NCBI GenBank assembly: GCA_023213395.1
Contig: CM041465.1
Span: forward strand, 117,249,741-117,313,740
From: Cycas panzhihuaensis
Lineage: Eukaryota; Cycadophyta
DNA length: 64,000 nt
Reading direction: 5' to 3'
A program made the position numbers and the translations under genes. Under the pieces are notes generated by a model, which worked only from the letters and a program-made list of their open reading frames with translations, made no database searches and was not told where the DNA came from. Positions 1 to 12,355 of the stretch are shown one piece after another (positions within the stretch are counted from its first letter, which is position 1; each line of letters opens with the position of its first letter).

Positions 1-1102
1 TTCATTGGCTTGCTAACTCAACAAGGATCAAAATAAATGGTCACTTTCTAGGGTTTTGAGCTATAGATCTATTGCATAAGTTTGTCAAACCAAGGGGATC
101 AAGTCACCCAAAAATAAAAAACGTGAAAATAAGAAATAATATGAAAAAAATTAAATAAATAAACTTTATAATATATAAAGTTTAAGATTTAAATATGAAT
201 AATCAAACTAATGTGTTGTAGATGTGCTATAGCTACCCAAAATCTGAAGAAAATAATGAAATAGATAATAAGAGTTGTAATATAACTTCTCTAAGAGGCT
301 TTTTAGGCTGAATATACACCAAAAACCTATAAATCTGAAAAAAAACTTGAAAATATAGTCAAATATATGATGAAAAAATACATATCTGAAAGGAAATATA
401 GTAGATCTAAACCCAATATTATAGATCTAAATAAATAAACTAAAAAAATGGTCAAATATATGATAAAACAAGCAGATCTGAAATAAATAGACCAAAAAAT
501 AGTCAACTAATTATTAAAATAAGTAGATCTAAAAAATAAATGGCAGATTTAAAGAATATGTAGTAGATCTGAAAAAAAATTTGAACAAATATTGCTTGCA
601 GCCGATCTCCTTTATAGATTTGAGAAAATATTAGATAAACAGATAAAAATATGTTTGAAAAATGCCAAATATATGATAAAAAAATATCTAGATCTGAAAA
701 ACTATGGCTCAATTCTAGAGAAAACTTGAATAAAGATTGCTTGTAGTTGAAATCCTGCGTAGATCTAAAAAAGTATTTGATGAAAAGATGAAATATGCTT
801 GAAAATTGTCAAATATATGATAAAAATATATAACTTGTTGATAAAAAACTCTTATAGAGTGATAACAGCTTGATATTTACTGTTTTTCAACTATGCACCT
901 GTATAAATCTGAAATATCTTTGTTATTTCACAAATATAACTTAAGAATATGTAAATCTTGATGAAATAATATAAGAAACTTGCTAAAAAAACTTGTAGAA
1001 GATAAATATAACCAGTGTTTCTTATTTGTGAGTAAATCTGCCTCAAATGCCAATAGATCTTCTTGCTTCTTCAAAGAAACTTCAGCAGACCAGTAATCGT
1101 CT
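1..1102 (-). other. AT-rich region, probably internal part of an LTR element running off the left edge
   Basis: No coding region is recognisable here. The stretch is strongly A-rich on the plus strand and lies downstream (minus-strand sense) of a tRNA-iMet-type primer binding site at 1103-1114. By position it would be the leader or internal region of a minus-strand LTR retrotransposon whose remainder is outside the window. Short conceptual reading frames are scattered and show no family motif. Identification rests on the PBS only. Confidence 0.35.
331..835. repeat. Degenerate AT-rich interspersed/tandem repeat
   Basis: Two short motifs recur and alternate: GTCAAATATATGATAAAA-like blocks (near 357, 452, 665 and 807) and AGATCTGAAA/AGATCTAAA-like blocks (many between 330 and 780). 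Spacing is irregular (about 95-210 bp), so this is a decayed repeat rather than a clean satellite. Function unknown. Confidence 0.5.
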
Positions 1103-1114
1103 GCTCTGATACCA
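1103..1114 (-). other. Primer binding site, tRNA-iMet type
   Basis: The minus strand reads TGGTATCAGAGC, the standard plant PBS complementary to the 3' end of initiator tRNA-Met. Two bases away, plus-strand TG at 1117-1118 would be the inner edge of the 5' LTR (reading CA then TT then PBS on the minus strand). A 12-base exact match beside a plausible LTR edge is good but not conclusive evidence. Confidence 0.55.
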
Positions 1115-1116
1115 AA

Positions 1117-1860
1117 TGAAGGAAAAAAAAATATAGGAGAATAGGGCAGAATATAAACTAATCTTCAATACATCAATACTTCCATACATTATTGTAGCAT
1201 AGTAGCATGATCACAATAGCTTGTATATTCAATCCATATTGATAAGAGAAAGCTTTTACAAATTTCCTAATATGGGCAGTGTTTAAAGACACCAAGGTTA
1301 TACACCCCTCAATATATATAATTTTGAGAGAGGATGGAAACTCCTTAATCCCTGAAATTTAAATTACAATAAAATGATACAAACTTAACTTAAAGTAAAC
1401 TTAATTCAAATTAACATAAACTCACCTTAAACTTACCTATACATGTTGAACACCCACATGTGTAAATTGAGGAAGATGATGTGTGCTCCCATAGTTAGAA
1501 GGTGGGAGTGAAGTGATGACTATTAACTCCAACAATCATTTCCTTTCAACTCTTGCTAGTTTCTTGTGTTTATTATGCTCTTCTTTAACATCCTTTATCA
1601 TCAAACCTTCCATTCACATGGCCCCTTGTGCTTGGTGGTAGTTTATTGAGTAGAAGTAAAGCACTATTCTAAGACATACTTCATTCATTTCATGTAACTT
1701 AAAGGTAATTTTGTTTAAGTTAGTTCTTTACTTATAAAATTGGTATAGGAGTTGTGTTTATTTCTTAAAAAATAAAAAAATAAAGTCTTTTATTATTTTA
1801 TTACTTTTTTATTTTTATAAGATAAAATGAATTTTTAGTGGGTTTAAAATAGGACCCCAC
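1117..1860 (-). other. Possible LTR sequence plus non-coding DNA
   Basis: By position the first part of this stretch should be the 5' LTR belonging to the PBS at 1103-1114. I cannot fix its outer edge; CA near 1610 is one candidate. No gene is visible. The far end abuts the 3' end of the LINE. Confidence 0.3.
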
Positions 1861-2051
1861 AACCTATTACATCAGGAAATTTTGTGCAACCAAGTTTTAT
1901 ATGACCATGACAATCCCACGGTCTAGGATAGAGAGCTAGAATCTTTGGGATAAGCCCACATTATTCTTAGGATCATATCCTTCTCTACCAGAACCATGAG
2001 GTCCCTAGGGAAATCACTCTTCCACACTTGACCTTTCCAATGCCTCACTTC

Positions 2052-3257
2052 CTATTTTTCCAAAAAGTTAACTAGTTTATTTCCTTCTCTCAAGGTATGC
2101 CTTATACAGACATCTTCTAGCCCCTTAATGATCTCTTTGGCATCATTGAATAGGTGCTGGAATCTCCAGTCTGGGAGGGCCTCACCTTTCAGTGTATTTA
2201 GCACAACCTCTGAATCCCCCTCAATTACCAAACGTTGAATATTTCCTTCCATAGCTAGATCAAGGGCTTTAAGCATAGCATGCATCTCTGCATAATGGTT
2301 TGTTTGGCATTCATAGTAATCCGCAAAAGCCCAAATTAGGGAACCATTGTAGTCCCTACAAATAGCCCCTCCCCCAGCTTCATCGGGGTTCCCTTTTGTT
2401 GCCCCATCGAAGTTGACTTTGAACCAGGGCTCCTCGGGTGGCTGCCAACTACTACATCTGGGCTTTGCAACCTCAAATACAGGCTCTATACCCCATTTAC
2501 TCAGAATCCTACTCTCAGGTAGGGATATGTGCTTTTCATTTATATTTCTAATATTTTCTCTAATGTCTGTATATATTCTGTTGAAAATGGCAATCTGATC
2601 CATCTGATTCGCCTGGAAAATCCTACGGTTCCTCTCTTTCCATATGTTCCAAGCCAGTATCGAAAGTGCACTCTTCCAAATATAGCTCAATGTTCTGCTT
2701 CTAAATGGGCTTAGCCAGGTAAGCCATAGATCAACGATCTTTTCTGAGAATGTCTAGTAGACCTCTAGTTTTCCAAGTAGCATCCTCCATACCTCCCTTG
2801 TGTAAGAACACTCTAGGAAGATATGGTCCATGGATTCCTCATCTGCGCAACATAAAATACATCTATTTGCCAGCATAAAACCTCTCTTTTTAAGATTATC
2901 AACAGTAAGTATTTTATTCATAAGACAGGTCCACTAGAATATAACAATCTTAGGAATGATAGGGAGCCTCCATACGCCTTCAAGGATTGGATTACTCTAA
3001 TCCCCTCTTATTAAACATAAGTAATGGTATCCTTGTTTAACAGTGTAGTCCCTAGACGAGCTCAGAGGGCACATAACCAAATCTGGTGAAGGCATTCTAG
3101 GGATGTAACTCTTACCTAGAATCCTTTTAATCTTGTTAAGGCCCTCTTGCAATCTTTCTCCTTGGATTTCCTCAAGAGTCCTCCAGCTCCTATTTTTTCC
3201 GCTCCCAGACCAATAATCCTTTACATGTATGCCGTAGTACCTGACACAAGGACCCAT
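2052..3257 (-). pseudogene. LINE ORF2 C-terminus: zinc finger and RNase H
   Basis: The minus strand first encodes a cysteine-rich segment with CILCC, DHIFLEC and a tryptophan-rich tail, matching the zf-RVT zinc-binding region of plant LINEs (about 2700-2950). The RNase H follows in one open frame at 2052-2690. It shows NFDGATKGNP (first Asp), YAEMHAML (Glu) and EGDSEVV (second Asp). The last catalytic position, normally Asp before FLA, reads VNFLEK, so Asp has become Asn. RNase H would remove RNA from the RNA-DNA hybrid made during target-primed reverse transcription. A stop separates the two segments. Confidence 0.85.
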
Positions 3258-3479
3258 AATAGGTTCTAGGTCTGGGTATTCCTTGAGCGCTTTATCACAA
3301 CACCATGCATCCTCCTAGAATCTAATGGAGTTGCCATCTCCTAGTTTCCATTTCAAGCCATTCCTTATGGCTTTCTAAGCTTTAAGAATGCTCCTCTAGA
3401 TAGTTGAGCTAACCTGTGAAGCATCATTATCTGTAAGAGAACCCCCTTGGATATATTTTCTTGTCAGAATCTTCTCCCA

Positions 3480-4975
3480 TAGTCTCTCACCACCTTTGAA
3501 TAGTCACCAACCCAACTTTGTCCCTAGAGCAACGTTGAAAGGAGAAAGCCTTCTCAGGTTAAGGCCAATGGCCCATTTTGGTATACAAACTTTATTCTAG
3601 CTTACCAAATGTATCATATCTTTGCTTTCAGCCCTAGACCATAAGAACCTCTTCTGAATAGATTCAATAATGTCTGAGATGCCCACCAGAACTCTAAAGA
3701 TAGACATCCAAAAAATAAGGATGCTCTATAGCGTGGAAGCAACAAGCTGGAGTTTTCCAGCTAGACTTAAGAGGGCGCCTTTCTAGCCCACCAACTTCCT
3801 TTACATCCTGTCGATGAGGGGGTCCCACATGTCCTTGGTCATCTTCCTAAAAAAGAGGGGTAGACCAAGGTAAATTATGGGGAGCTTTTTTATGCTCATC
3901 TCTAGGATTCTACTGATCCTACCTTGGGTATGGCCCAGGGTATTTATAAAGAAGATATTACTCTTATTCATACTTATCTTTTAATTTGTGTCCTTCTCAA
4001 AGTGGCCCAAGATCTCTTTGAATTTGGAAGCCTCACTTAAAGTAGCCTTCCCTAAGAAGATATTATCGTCCACAAATTAATGATGGACCACATTATCCAC
4101 CCCAGATGTTGATTTAATACTATTTATGACCCCCTGTCTCCTAGCGGCCTCTAGGGTTCTACCTAGTAATTCAGCCATCGTGATATACAAGAAAGGAGAG
4201 AGAGGGTCACCCTGCCTCAATCCCCTATATACAGGAAAAAATTGGAAGAAGAGCCATTGATGATGACTGAGAATTACGGGTTACTAATACATAGTTTTAT
4301 CTATGACCACCAAGTCTCCCCAAAACCAAAAGCCCTGAGGCAGTCTATCAAACACTCCCAGGAGACCCTATCAAAGGCCTTCATGAGGTTGATCTTAATG
4401 AGTATCATGGGCTCTTTCCTTTCTGTGGCTAAGTGGATTATTTCGTGGACAACAATATGGCCATTGTATATCTGTTTGCCCCGAAGAAAACCATCTTGGT
4501 TCTGGGAATTGATGTTTGGCATAATTTTCTTTACTCTGTTGACCAAAACTTTGGTTATGATTTTGTATTTAACATTACAGAGACTAATGGGGCGAAATTC
4601 TTCCATCCTTTTTGCCCTATCATTTTTAGGGATAAGAATAAGGAATGTGGTCTGCCACTCTTGCAAGATCTTTCTATTTACATAAAACTCCTGCAACGCT
4701 TCCATAAGATCCCCCTTAATAATATCCCAGAATTCTTGAAAAAACCCTAGAGGAAAACCATTGGGGCCTAGGGCTTTATCTTTCTTCATGCCAAAGAGTG
4801 CTTCCCTAACCTCATCCTGGGTGAATGGAGCTGTAAGCTGAGCATTTTGAGCATCATTCACCAAATAGGGAATATTGTTAAGGAAGTCTTTCCTCCTTTC
4901 CTCATCCCCATCTAGCGGTTCAACAAATAGGTCCTTGAAATATTCACTAGCCAGCTCCTTCATGCCCTCTGCCAA
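3480..4975 (-). pseudogene. LINE ORF2 reverse transcriptase domain
   Basis: A 224-residue open stretch (4301-4975) contains the LINE RT N-terminal blocks: a KDKALGPNGFPLGFFQ-like finger, FRPISLCNVKYKIITKVL, and the palm motif read as KINLMKAFDRVSW, where the usual Asp of motif A is Asn. The second palm motif follows as FVDD at 4065-4076, so those two Asp are intact. The thumb (LVGxKGALLSLAGKLQLVAS-type) is recognisable near 3740-3830. Stops and a frameshift separate the parts. The enzyme would copy LINE RNA at a nicked target. Confidence 0.85.
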
Positions 4976-5773
4976 ACTACTACAGATCCATCATCCTTTT
5001 GAAGACTACTGATTCTGTTGTTCGCTCTATGTTTTGTTGTGGTCATATGGAAAAATCTAGTATTTCTGTCTCTTTCGGCCAACCACAGGGCCCTAGATTT
5101 TTATCTCTAATGAATCTCCTCTCTATTGAGGATCTCCTCCAGGGTCTCAGTCAGCTCCTTCTCTGCCTTATCTAACTCCAGTGATCTTCCTAACCGTTTA
5201 ATCTGATCCTTTATGTCTTTCAGATCTCAGATGGTTTTATCCTTTTGATCGTTTATGTTTTGAAAAACTTCCTTGTTCCATACCTTTACTTATCTTTTGA
5301 CCCAGTCCAGCTTCTTCAAGAATCTATACATTGTATGTCCTTTAATATCATGCCCCACCAATCCTCAATTCTCCTCCGTAGGTCTGGATGGTAAAGCCAT
5401 ATCAATTCAAATCTAAAAGGGGCCCCGATAAATTTACCCAGATCTGAAAATTGCATCAAGAGGGGCAAGTGATCAGAGCTAGTCCTCGGCAAAGCCTATA
5501 GGGTAAAGTCATTGAAGCACCTCATCCAATCATAGTTGACCATGTAGACGAATTCCATAGCACCATTAAGCCACCAACTCCTTGGCCATAGTCTCTCTCG
5601 ATGCCTTCAGTATACTTCCAAATTTTGTTCCTAATCTTTGGTCTGTTCTCCTTGCATAGTTTGGTTTCTTGTAAGAATATCAGATCTAGTTGATGTCTAT
5701 TTCTCATATCCTTAATGATTCTCTATTTCAAAGGGGCATTTAGATGCCTAATATTCCATGATATAATTTTCAT
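4976..5773 (-). pseudogene. LINE ORF2 start and APE-type endonuclease
   Basis: The ATG at 5771-5773 begins KIISWNIRHLNAPLK, the conserved N-terminus of plant L1 ORF2. LIFLQETKL follows, carrying the catalytic Glu. An in-frame TAG lies just after the start. Farther on, TSSDHLPLL (about 5480) is the C-terminal Ser-Asp-His catalytic motif of APE endonucleases. Between them the frame is broken. The domain would nick target DNA for target-primed reverse transcription. Confidence 0.8.
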
Positions 5774-5883
5774 CGCTTCTTCCTTTGTTTCCAAACTTCG
5801 GCAGTTTCACCTTTTGGGGGTTCTCTGCCTACTGTACTGGATCTAAGAATAGGTCCTTCAAGGAATGCTTCCTTTAAAGTTTT

Positions 5884-7201
5884 TTACGTGCCTTGATCTA
5901 CTTGGGCAGCTAAGTCTTTCTCCCTTTGCAATTTTGAAGGTGGTCTCCTAACCTTCTTCTCAGCTCCCACATTAGGCAGCTTCTTATGGGACGTAGTTGG
6001 TTGTGATAATGAATCAAGGGATGACCTTCCTAGGTCCTCCAAAAAAGGCATCTTTGGCTCCTCAACCCCATCCAAATGTCCCTGACTCACTAGTTCCTTT
6101 TCAACATCTGTGGAGGAACCCATAACAGACAGTGGAGGCAAATCCACCTCTAGCACGACCTTCTTATCCTGCTGCCACAGTGGCTCATGCGGTACAATAT
6201 GGACCAGAGAGCCAACCCTAGTAGGGGAGAGTTCCCATATTCCGACCTCACCAGCCAAGCACTCTGGAGCCACAAGAGCCTAAGCAACTTGATTGCCTTC
6301 CTCTAAAAGCGCGTCCTCCTCATTTGGGTTGAAACCCAGATTTGGGTAAGAGGCTTCGACAGCCTCCATTCAGGCTGGACGTTCGAGACCCTCCCCTTTT
6401 TCCTTCTCCTTCTCTTGGGGGTTTGGTTCTAATGGATCTTCTTTTTTCTCATCTTTAGAGGGTTGCACTCCTGGATACTTTTGGGGTAGGTGCCCCAAAT
6501 TTCTATAGGTTGAACATCTAAAGTGGTCCAACTCGTAGAACAACGGTTGAACCCAACTCTTATCAGGCAAATCCATCCATATATCATCCAAGAAGGGCTT
6601 GTCTATTCTTACCAGGGTATAAATTCTAGTATTTATGAGCCTACTCCCATTCTTCGTCGTAGAGTCAATTACTAAGAAAGGGCCCACCACTTTCGCTATG
6701 CCTTTGAATACCTCAGGGTTCCAGTGGTGAAGGGGGAGGCCTAAGAGTTGGATCCATATAGGAGCTTGTCTAATTCTAGGAATCGAGGGATCAAAATCCC
6801 TATGCCATTTCTCAAGAGATAGGGCCTTTCTGCCAAACATCCATGGTGCCCTGATCAGAATGCTGGACATGTCTTCATAAGAGGCAAATTTAAATAGCAC
6901 ACAGCCCTTAGGCATGGCTATTACCTCCACACTACTCACTGTTTTCCATTTGGTCTCAAGTCCTAATGGGTTCCAGTCCCGGCCCAGGTCCTGAGAATCT
7001 ACCAACAAGGCAATTCTCCCAAAGTTTCTCAGTTTTTTCCACCAGGGCTAGGGAGATCTTCAATCTTACTTTGTTATCCTCAAACACATGTGTTAGGTGA
7101 AAAGATTCTTCCTCATTTGATTTCAAAGCATCTCGATAAGTTCTCCCCGATGCCAAGTTAGGGTTCTGGTCCTGATTTGGAGGGGTATGATCTTTTTCCA
7201 T
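5884..7201 (-). pseudogene. LINE ORF1, DUF4283-like with zinc-knuckle remnant
   Basis: The start is the ATG at 7199-7201. The first 80 residues and the next segment (6370-7008) are in different frames; the break is near 6960. The central part (CVLFKFASYEDM, APWMFGRKALSLEKW, PIWIQLLGLPLHHW) is the DUF4283 family typical of plant LINE ORF1 proteins. A degenerate CCHC knuckle follows (FRCSTYRNLGHLPQKYP) in which two of three Cys are lost. The C-terminal part (5884-6273) is low-complexity. ORF1 proteins bind element RNA in the cytoplasmic RNP. Confidence 0.8.
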
Positions 7202-7840
7202 ATTTTAAAAATTTAGAACTAAAGAAGAAAGCTCTAAACAAGAAAAATAAGGACATACCATTTCATTTGACTCTATAAGTGGTTCTTCTTCAAGCATGCT
7301 TTTCGCTTTGCCCCACTTCTTACGGTTCAAAGAGATGCCGTCTGGATTCTTCACAGCATGAACTTCATCACCGTTCAGAGCTTGTCTAGCTCCACTATCT
7401 ATTCTCTTATGCAGTCTATTTATCTACAGACAGGATTTGCCTCCCTTCCCTATCCACTTCACATCTATTTTAGCTAGCCCAGTTAGAGCATAGAGGCCTA
7501 CATCATTTAATGGGTCAAACTAGGGCTTCAGAATGCCGAGTGACCACGGTTGGACTAAGGAAGCTCCACCCTGAAGCTCCTGAGAACTACTCACACTAGA
7601 ACCTATGCGTAGCGATCCGTCTATCCCCTGGCTATGCTCGAATACATATCATCTATCCTCTGTCTCAGCTTGGGCGAGGGGAATAAAAGACCAATATGTA
7701 GCTTCACAAACCAGTCAGCCAGCCCAGCCATCACCCTTCGAGGGACACCATAGCGTCTGGAACCTTTGATCTTCGTTTGCCGTTCCAATCACACCCAAAC
7801 CCTAGTTTGCAGTCACCTCGCGTTCGCAGTCCATTAGGTA
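7202..7840 (-). other. Probable 5' untranslated region of the LINE
   Basis: No coding region. The DNA upstream of ORF1 is less AT-rich than the flank beyond about 7850, which suggests it still belongs to the LINE. The boundary is set by this base-composition change only. Confidence 0.4.
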
Positions 7841-7849
7841 AGATTAGTT

Positions 7850-9118
7850 TTTTCCATAAAAGGAGATACTGATTTGCTTATTATTTTATTGCTTTTATTT
7901 CTATTAGAATATGGTTGTTTTTATTGATTCTTTTAAGTGATAAAGATTGGAATCAACCCAATTTTGGTTCTTAAGCTTCTATCATATTGATTAAGTTGTT
8001 AGGAGGCCATTTTCAAGAATTGAAGTAGTTTCAGTTATTAGATCTAGTATTTTTAAAAGTAATCATATTATTCCTATTTATTCCATCCGATAAATCTCAA
8101 TAAGTTTAGCCCTATCAAGGGTTAAAATAATATATACCAAACTTTTAAGAGTGGGTGGGGTGATAAATAGGAAAAGATTATGTTTTAAGAAAGGTGAGCA
8201 CCTTAACTCTTCTCCATAGAGTTTAAGGTAACATAAGCTAGTTCTCTTTTCATGCAAGGTTTATTTTATGCTATATGTTTGTTATTGGAATCTTGATTAG
8301 CTTGTGGACTTCTATGTGAAAGCTTTTCCTTTAATATCTATATTTATATCTTTTTTACTTTGTCAATGAGTGATAATATCTCAACATAAAGAGAAATTGG
8401 TAGGAGTTAAGTTATTTTCTTATAAGTCATATCATAAGGTTCTCATTCCTCATACCAATACTTGTAGTTTATTTTCTAGTTTTAAAGTTTTATGAGCAAG
8501 TGAAAAGAGAAGAGGAAAACAAAGCAAATGAATATCATTTGTGTATATATTATTTACTTTGTTTATTTCTCCCCTTATGTTTCTCTACACAAGTAAAGAA
8601 AAGATAGTTAAAGGAATGATTAAGTAGGTTTAGAGTAAAGAATTCATGATTATGAAATTACTTGTCTCTTTCACCCTTCATTTTCTATTGAGTGCATCTA
8701 AAATGTTAGAAAAAGAAGCTGAAAGAGTAAGCAATTAGATAAATGTTAGTGTAATTCAAGTTCCTAAATCTCCTTTGTATCTTGTGCTTAATTATATTTC
8801 CCTTTAATTCTAAATCATCTAAGAAACACAAAAAGAAAAGAGAAGGGATTACATTTGCATTTCATATAATTTGATTAGTTATATGTTCACTCTATGTTGG
8901 ATTTATTCAAACTAAGAATATATGCTAGATTTACAAATACACATGGCTTGTTGTTGTCTAATTTGAGTTGATTAGATTTAGATTTATTTGTTTCGTATGT
9001 ATGCAAACCATTTTAATACTTGTATTAGTTTAATTCTTTTGCCATAGATTAAATTCATAAGTAGATAAGACTTCTTCTTAGTAGTTAGTTGAAAGGGTTA
9101 CCCCTTGAGATTGGTCAC
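7850..9118 (+). other. AT-rich DNA, candidate 5' LTR of old gypsy element D
   Basis: No gene visible. Element A begins at 9119 and ends at 50143. Just beyond its other end, 50144-50206 leads directly into a Tat-like PBS and a gag fragment on the plus strand. The DNA left of A may therefore be the main part of that element's 5' LTR. A short shared phrase (AATTTGAGTTGATT near 8958 and 50173) is weak support. The left LTR edge is not found. Confidence 0.3.
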
Positions 9119-11767
9119 TGGAATCACACCTTTGAGGGTCACTAGATTAGAAGAGATTAGGCCAACATAACTAACAACTTAGTGATTAAAGGATCTCCAA
9201 GAATAAGAAAAAATAATCACCCACAAAGGGCATCTGTGCATCATAACGCAGGTTCAAGGACCCACAAATGGCACACAAACTCCCTTTCATGTAAACACCT
9301 CCTCGATTTGGAGCTAGGAAAGAGAGGGATCTCCTTGGTTTTCCAAATAACCTCTAAAAGGACCCTCCCATCCTGGATGGCCAAGGAAGGAGGATGGAGG
9401 TGAGGACGTACCTCTCCTCATGAAGAGGGGATTAGTGGGATAAGTCCTAACTAAAAAGGAAGGCTCACACATAAGTCGTAGGCAACTAGTGGTATGGGTG
9501 AATAAGGAAGAAGTTGAGCTAAGGACCAATTTTGGGCTCAGAGTAAAGCAAGAGAAGATTCACTAAAAGAGAGAAATGAGGACCTTAAGGAGTGGGACCC
9601 TTAAGGCATCTATATCTAAGATGGGAGTTAGGTGTGGGAGATAAAGCAAAGTGTATTGTTTCTCCATCTATTGTTTGTTATGTATTAAAGCAATGTGGGG
9701 GAGTACGAGTTATTGTTATTTGTATTTTATTTCCTAATAGTAAGGAAATGAACTCGAAAAAATAACACACTCACTCTTTCTTTCTTAAGTACTAACCTCC
9801 CTCTCTATGTCTTTCATAAATATAGAAAAACGAAAGGCAAGTAAGCAACCAAGGGAAAGAATGCAAGCGTAAATACAAGTCTACTCAATAGAGTACAAAG
9901 GGAAAGTAAGGTGCAAATGGAAGGATGCACAATCTGTCTCACCCAAATCCTAGCATAAGCAAGGGTTTGAGTGAGAGGGAAAGAGAGAAAAGATGTGATT
10001 AACAGGAAACAATGCCTATTTGTGCAAGTTAATTACCTTTCTTCTATGTAGATGAATGAGGCAAATAACAAATAGTGAAATGCAAGCTATATTTTCCTTT
10101 AGTCTTTCTTTCTTAGTTTAGGAATAAAAAGGGGGAAAAAGGACAAGAAGATGAAAGACAAGGTAGGAAAAGCATACCCAGAAATTGGACATTCAGTGTA
10201 GCAACTTCTTTACTTCCTTCGTGGTCCAAGCTTGCCTCCCTAATGCACCTTACCACGAATGATGTGGCGAAAGGAGCACCAGCGAGGGGGGCTTTCTTAC
10301 ATTCCCCAATACCCAAATATAAAAGGAATTGAAAGGAAAGAATAAAATGCCTCTATTTGGAATTTTAAAGCATAATAATAACAATAGGGAAAGGGAGACG
10401 TACTTATAATAGAGGTCTTCATTCACTCTGAAGCATATAGGACCTACACAACATAAGATTTGCCCTTTCCCAAGGGGTACTAATTGCATGTGGGAGCAAG
10501 TGCATACAAGAAAATGTATATAGTTATATATGCTCCTCTTTAAAGGAAAAGAGGCAAAAGATGATAGCCTTAATAAATATATTTCAAATAACCAAACATA
10601 TAACGCTAGTTTTGTTTTACTTTATATGTACAACAAATAGATAATGTGGGAAGAGGGGGATGAAAGGGAAGAAGATGGGTAGCCTTAGAATGGCTAACCC
10701 TCCTAACTAAAAATTGATGCATTCCCAAGCACTCAAGCAAATGGTTAAAAGAGTTAAGACTACTTAATAGTAAGAGCAAAACATGTTTTGCATATGAGAG
10801 GAAATGTTGCAAGAAAGTTACAAAAGTTGCAAAAGCTATAAAAGTTCCAAAGTGCAACTGTTGTAAAAGTTTACAAAAGTAAACCTAAAGCTAAGAAAAA
10901 TAAAAGAGGGCTAATAAATAGGCTATATAAAGTTCTTGGTGGCTAGTTGTAGGCATAATAAGGGGTTGCTAATGATGCAATTGGTGAAGCTTCGTATCCC
11001 AAAAGTTTTTAGCTAAACAAGGAAGGTATAAGGAAGGAGAGAAGGGGGTTGCCCTTGAGGAGAAGGCATATGGGTGTGAAACCTTGCCTTAAACTCCTTT
11101 CACTCTTCCACATGCTACTTTTCCTACCACCTCCTTGGATGCACCCTAAGAAGACTTTGGGAAGAAGAGGGATGAGCCAATGGAAAGGAGGGTTTGCATC
11201 CTAATATGGAAAGATGAAGGAGAACTTCACATATGCAAATAGGAAAAGATAATCAAAAGAATGCTTATGCTATAAAAGAAGGGAGCAAAGTTAGATTTGT
11301 AGATACCTGATAAGGATAGATCTAAGATAGATCTATTAGGCAAATTGGATAAAGAGAAGATTTCCTTTGGGGGATTGTTGGAAAATCCCTATAATACCAT
11401 GGAAAAGAAGGATAACCTACAGAAGAAATGATGCTTGAGGCTTGGTAAAGCACTTGGAATGTAGATCTATCTTAGCAAGACCTATTATAGGCCTGCAACT
11501 CGCATTTTCTACCCTACAGGAACTGATAATTAGAGTGTAGAGTAAGTACAGTAGGGTTACATCTTGTTCAGAACTTTTTCTTAAGAAGAGAGGAGGAAAA
11601 AAAGACTAAGAAGAGGCAAAATAAGGTGAATTTTGAGTTTTTAAACCCAACCCTATCCCAATGGGCGATTAGTGTTCACCCTAGGTGGGAAATAGCCCTA
11701 CACCATATGGTAATTTTATATTTAATGAAAACTTAGCTTTGGGTAGACAAAAAAAAACTTGTGAATA

Positions 11768-11837
11768 GTCATACCACAACAAACTTCATGATAGTACAAA
11801 GTTTGCAGTGGTACCACAGAGTTTATAGTAGTGCAGA
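11768..11837. promoter_or_regulatory. 20-bp-periodic decamer array, element A 3' LTR
   Basis: Decamers start at 11768, 11788, 11808 and 11828, exactly 20 bp apart; the third is the perfect palindrome GTGGTACCAC. The 10-bp spacers are related to AAAGTTTGCA and its complement. Same offset (about 520-590 bp into the LTR) as in the other LTRs. Confidence 0.55.
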
Positions 11838-12306
11838 TAAAACTAAGGGAAAAACAAAAAAGGGGGATCCCCAGAGGCTTTAATGAGGGGGTCCTAGACC
11901 CTAAGAAGGTAGTAATGTAATGTCAAGATAGTAAGGAGGGGTCATGGGACCTATAGAGACCACAATATATGAGAAAATAGTTCTTAAGGACTCCAAAAAA
12001 GAAACAAGTAGTGCATAAGGGTGACAATCAGGCGTAAACATGGCGTTAGGGGTTATGCCATGCTAATAAATAATGCAAAATAGGCTGCAGGGGCCAAAAG
12101 TACTTAGGGATATCATGGAGACATGGTAGAGGATTGTGGAGTGCCATGGGATATGTATCCCAAGTCATCATAGGCTAAAACGTATCAAGATATAGCATAG
12201 ATAGGCAACAAATGTATAATGATTATACAATTAACCAATCAATGTGTAATGTACCTTTATCAACAATCTCTAAAGTTAGTGGGAGTGAGGATAGAAGCAT
12301 ACCTAT

Positions 12307-12336
12307 ACTTATCTAAGTTGAGTCGCCCATGTCCAT
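12307..12336 (-). other. LTR-edge ATG octapeptide and dead splice donor (A 3' LTR)
   Basis: The ATG lies 19 bases from the LTR 5' edge and is followed by eight codons, as in the other four LTRs. Here the last codon has become TAG and the donor reads ATAAGT instead of GTAAGT, so this copy is broken. Confidence 0.4.
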
Positions 12337-12355
12337 TCTTGGTAGTTGGGAAACA

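Larger units (their letters stand above)
1860..7840 (-). mobile_element. Plant L1-type LINE with RNase H tail, decayed
   Basis: Reading the minus strand, the order is ORF1 (DUF4283-like domain and zinc-knuckle remnant), then ORF2 with APE endonuclease, reverse transcriptase, zf-RVT-like zinc finger and a C-terminal RNase H. This is the standard architecture of plant L1 elements carrying an acquired RNase H. The frame is broken by several stops and frameshifts, so it is not autonomous. The 5' end (about 7840) and 3' end (about 1860) are estimates; no poly(A) tail or target duplication was clear by eye. Confidence 0.9.
9119..12355 (-). repeat. Element A 3' LTR
   Basis: Starts TG and ends CA on the plus strand and aligns along its length with 46913-50143. 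It is preceded (minus sense) by a polypurine tract. Short open frames inside it (for example 9314-9529, 10250-10857) have no family signature and are treated as LTR sequence. Confidence 0.85.
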
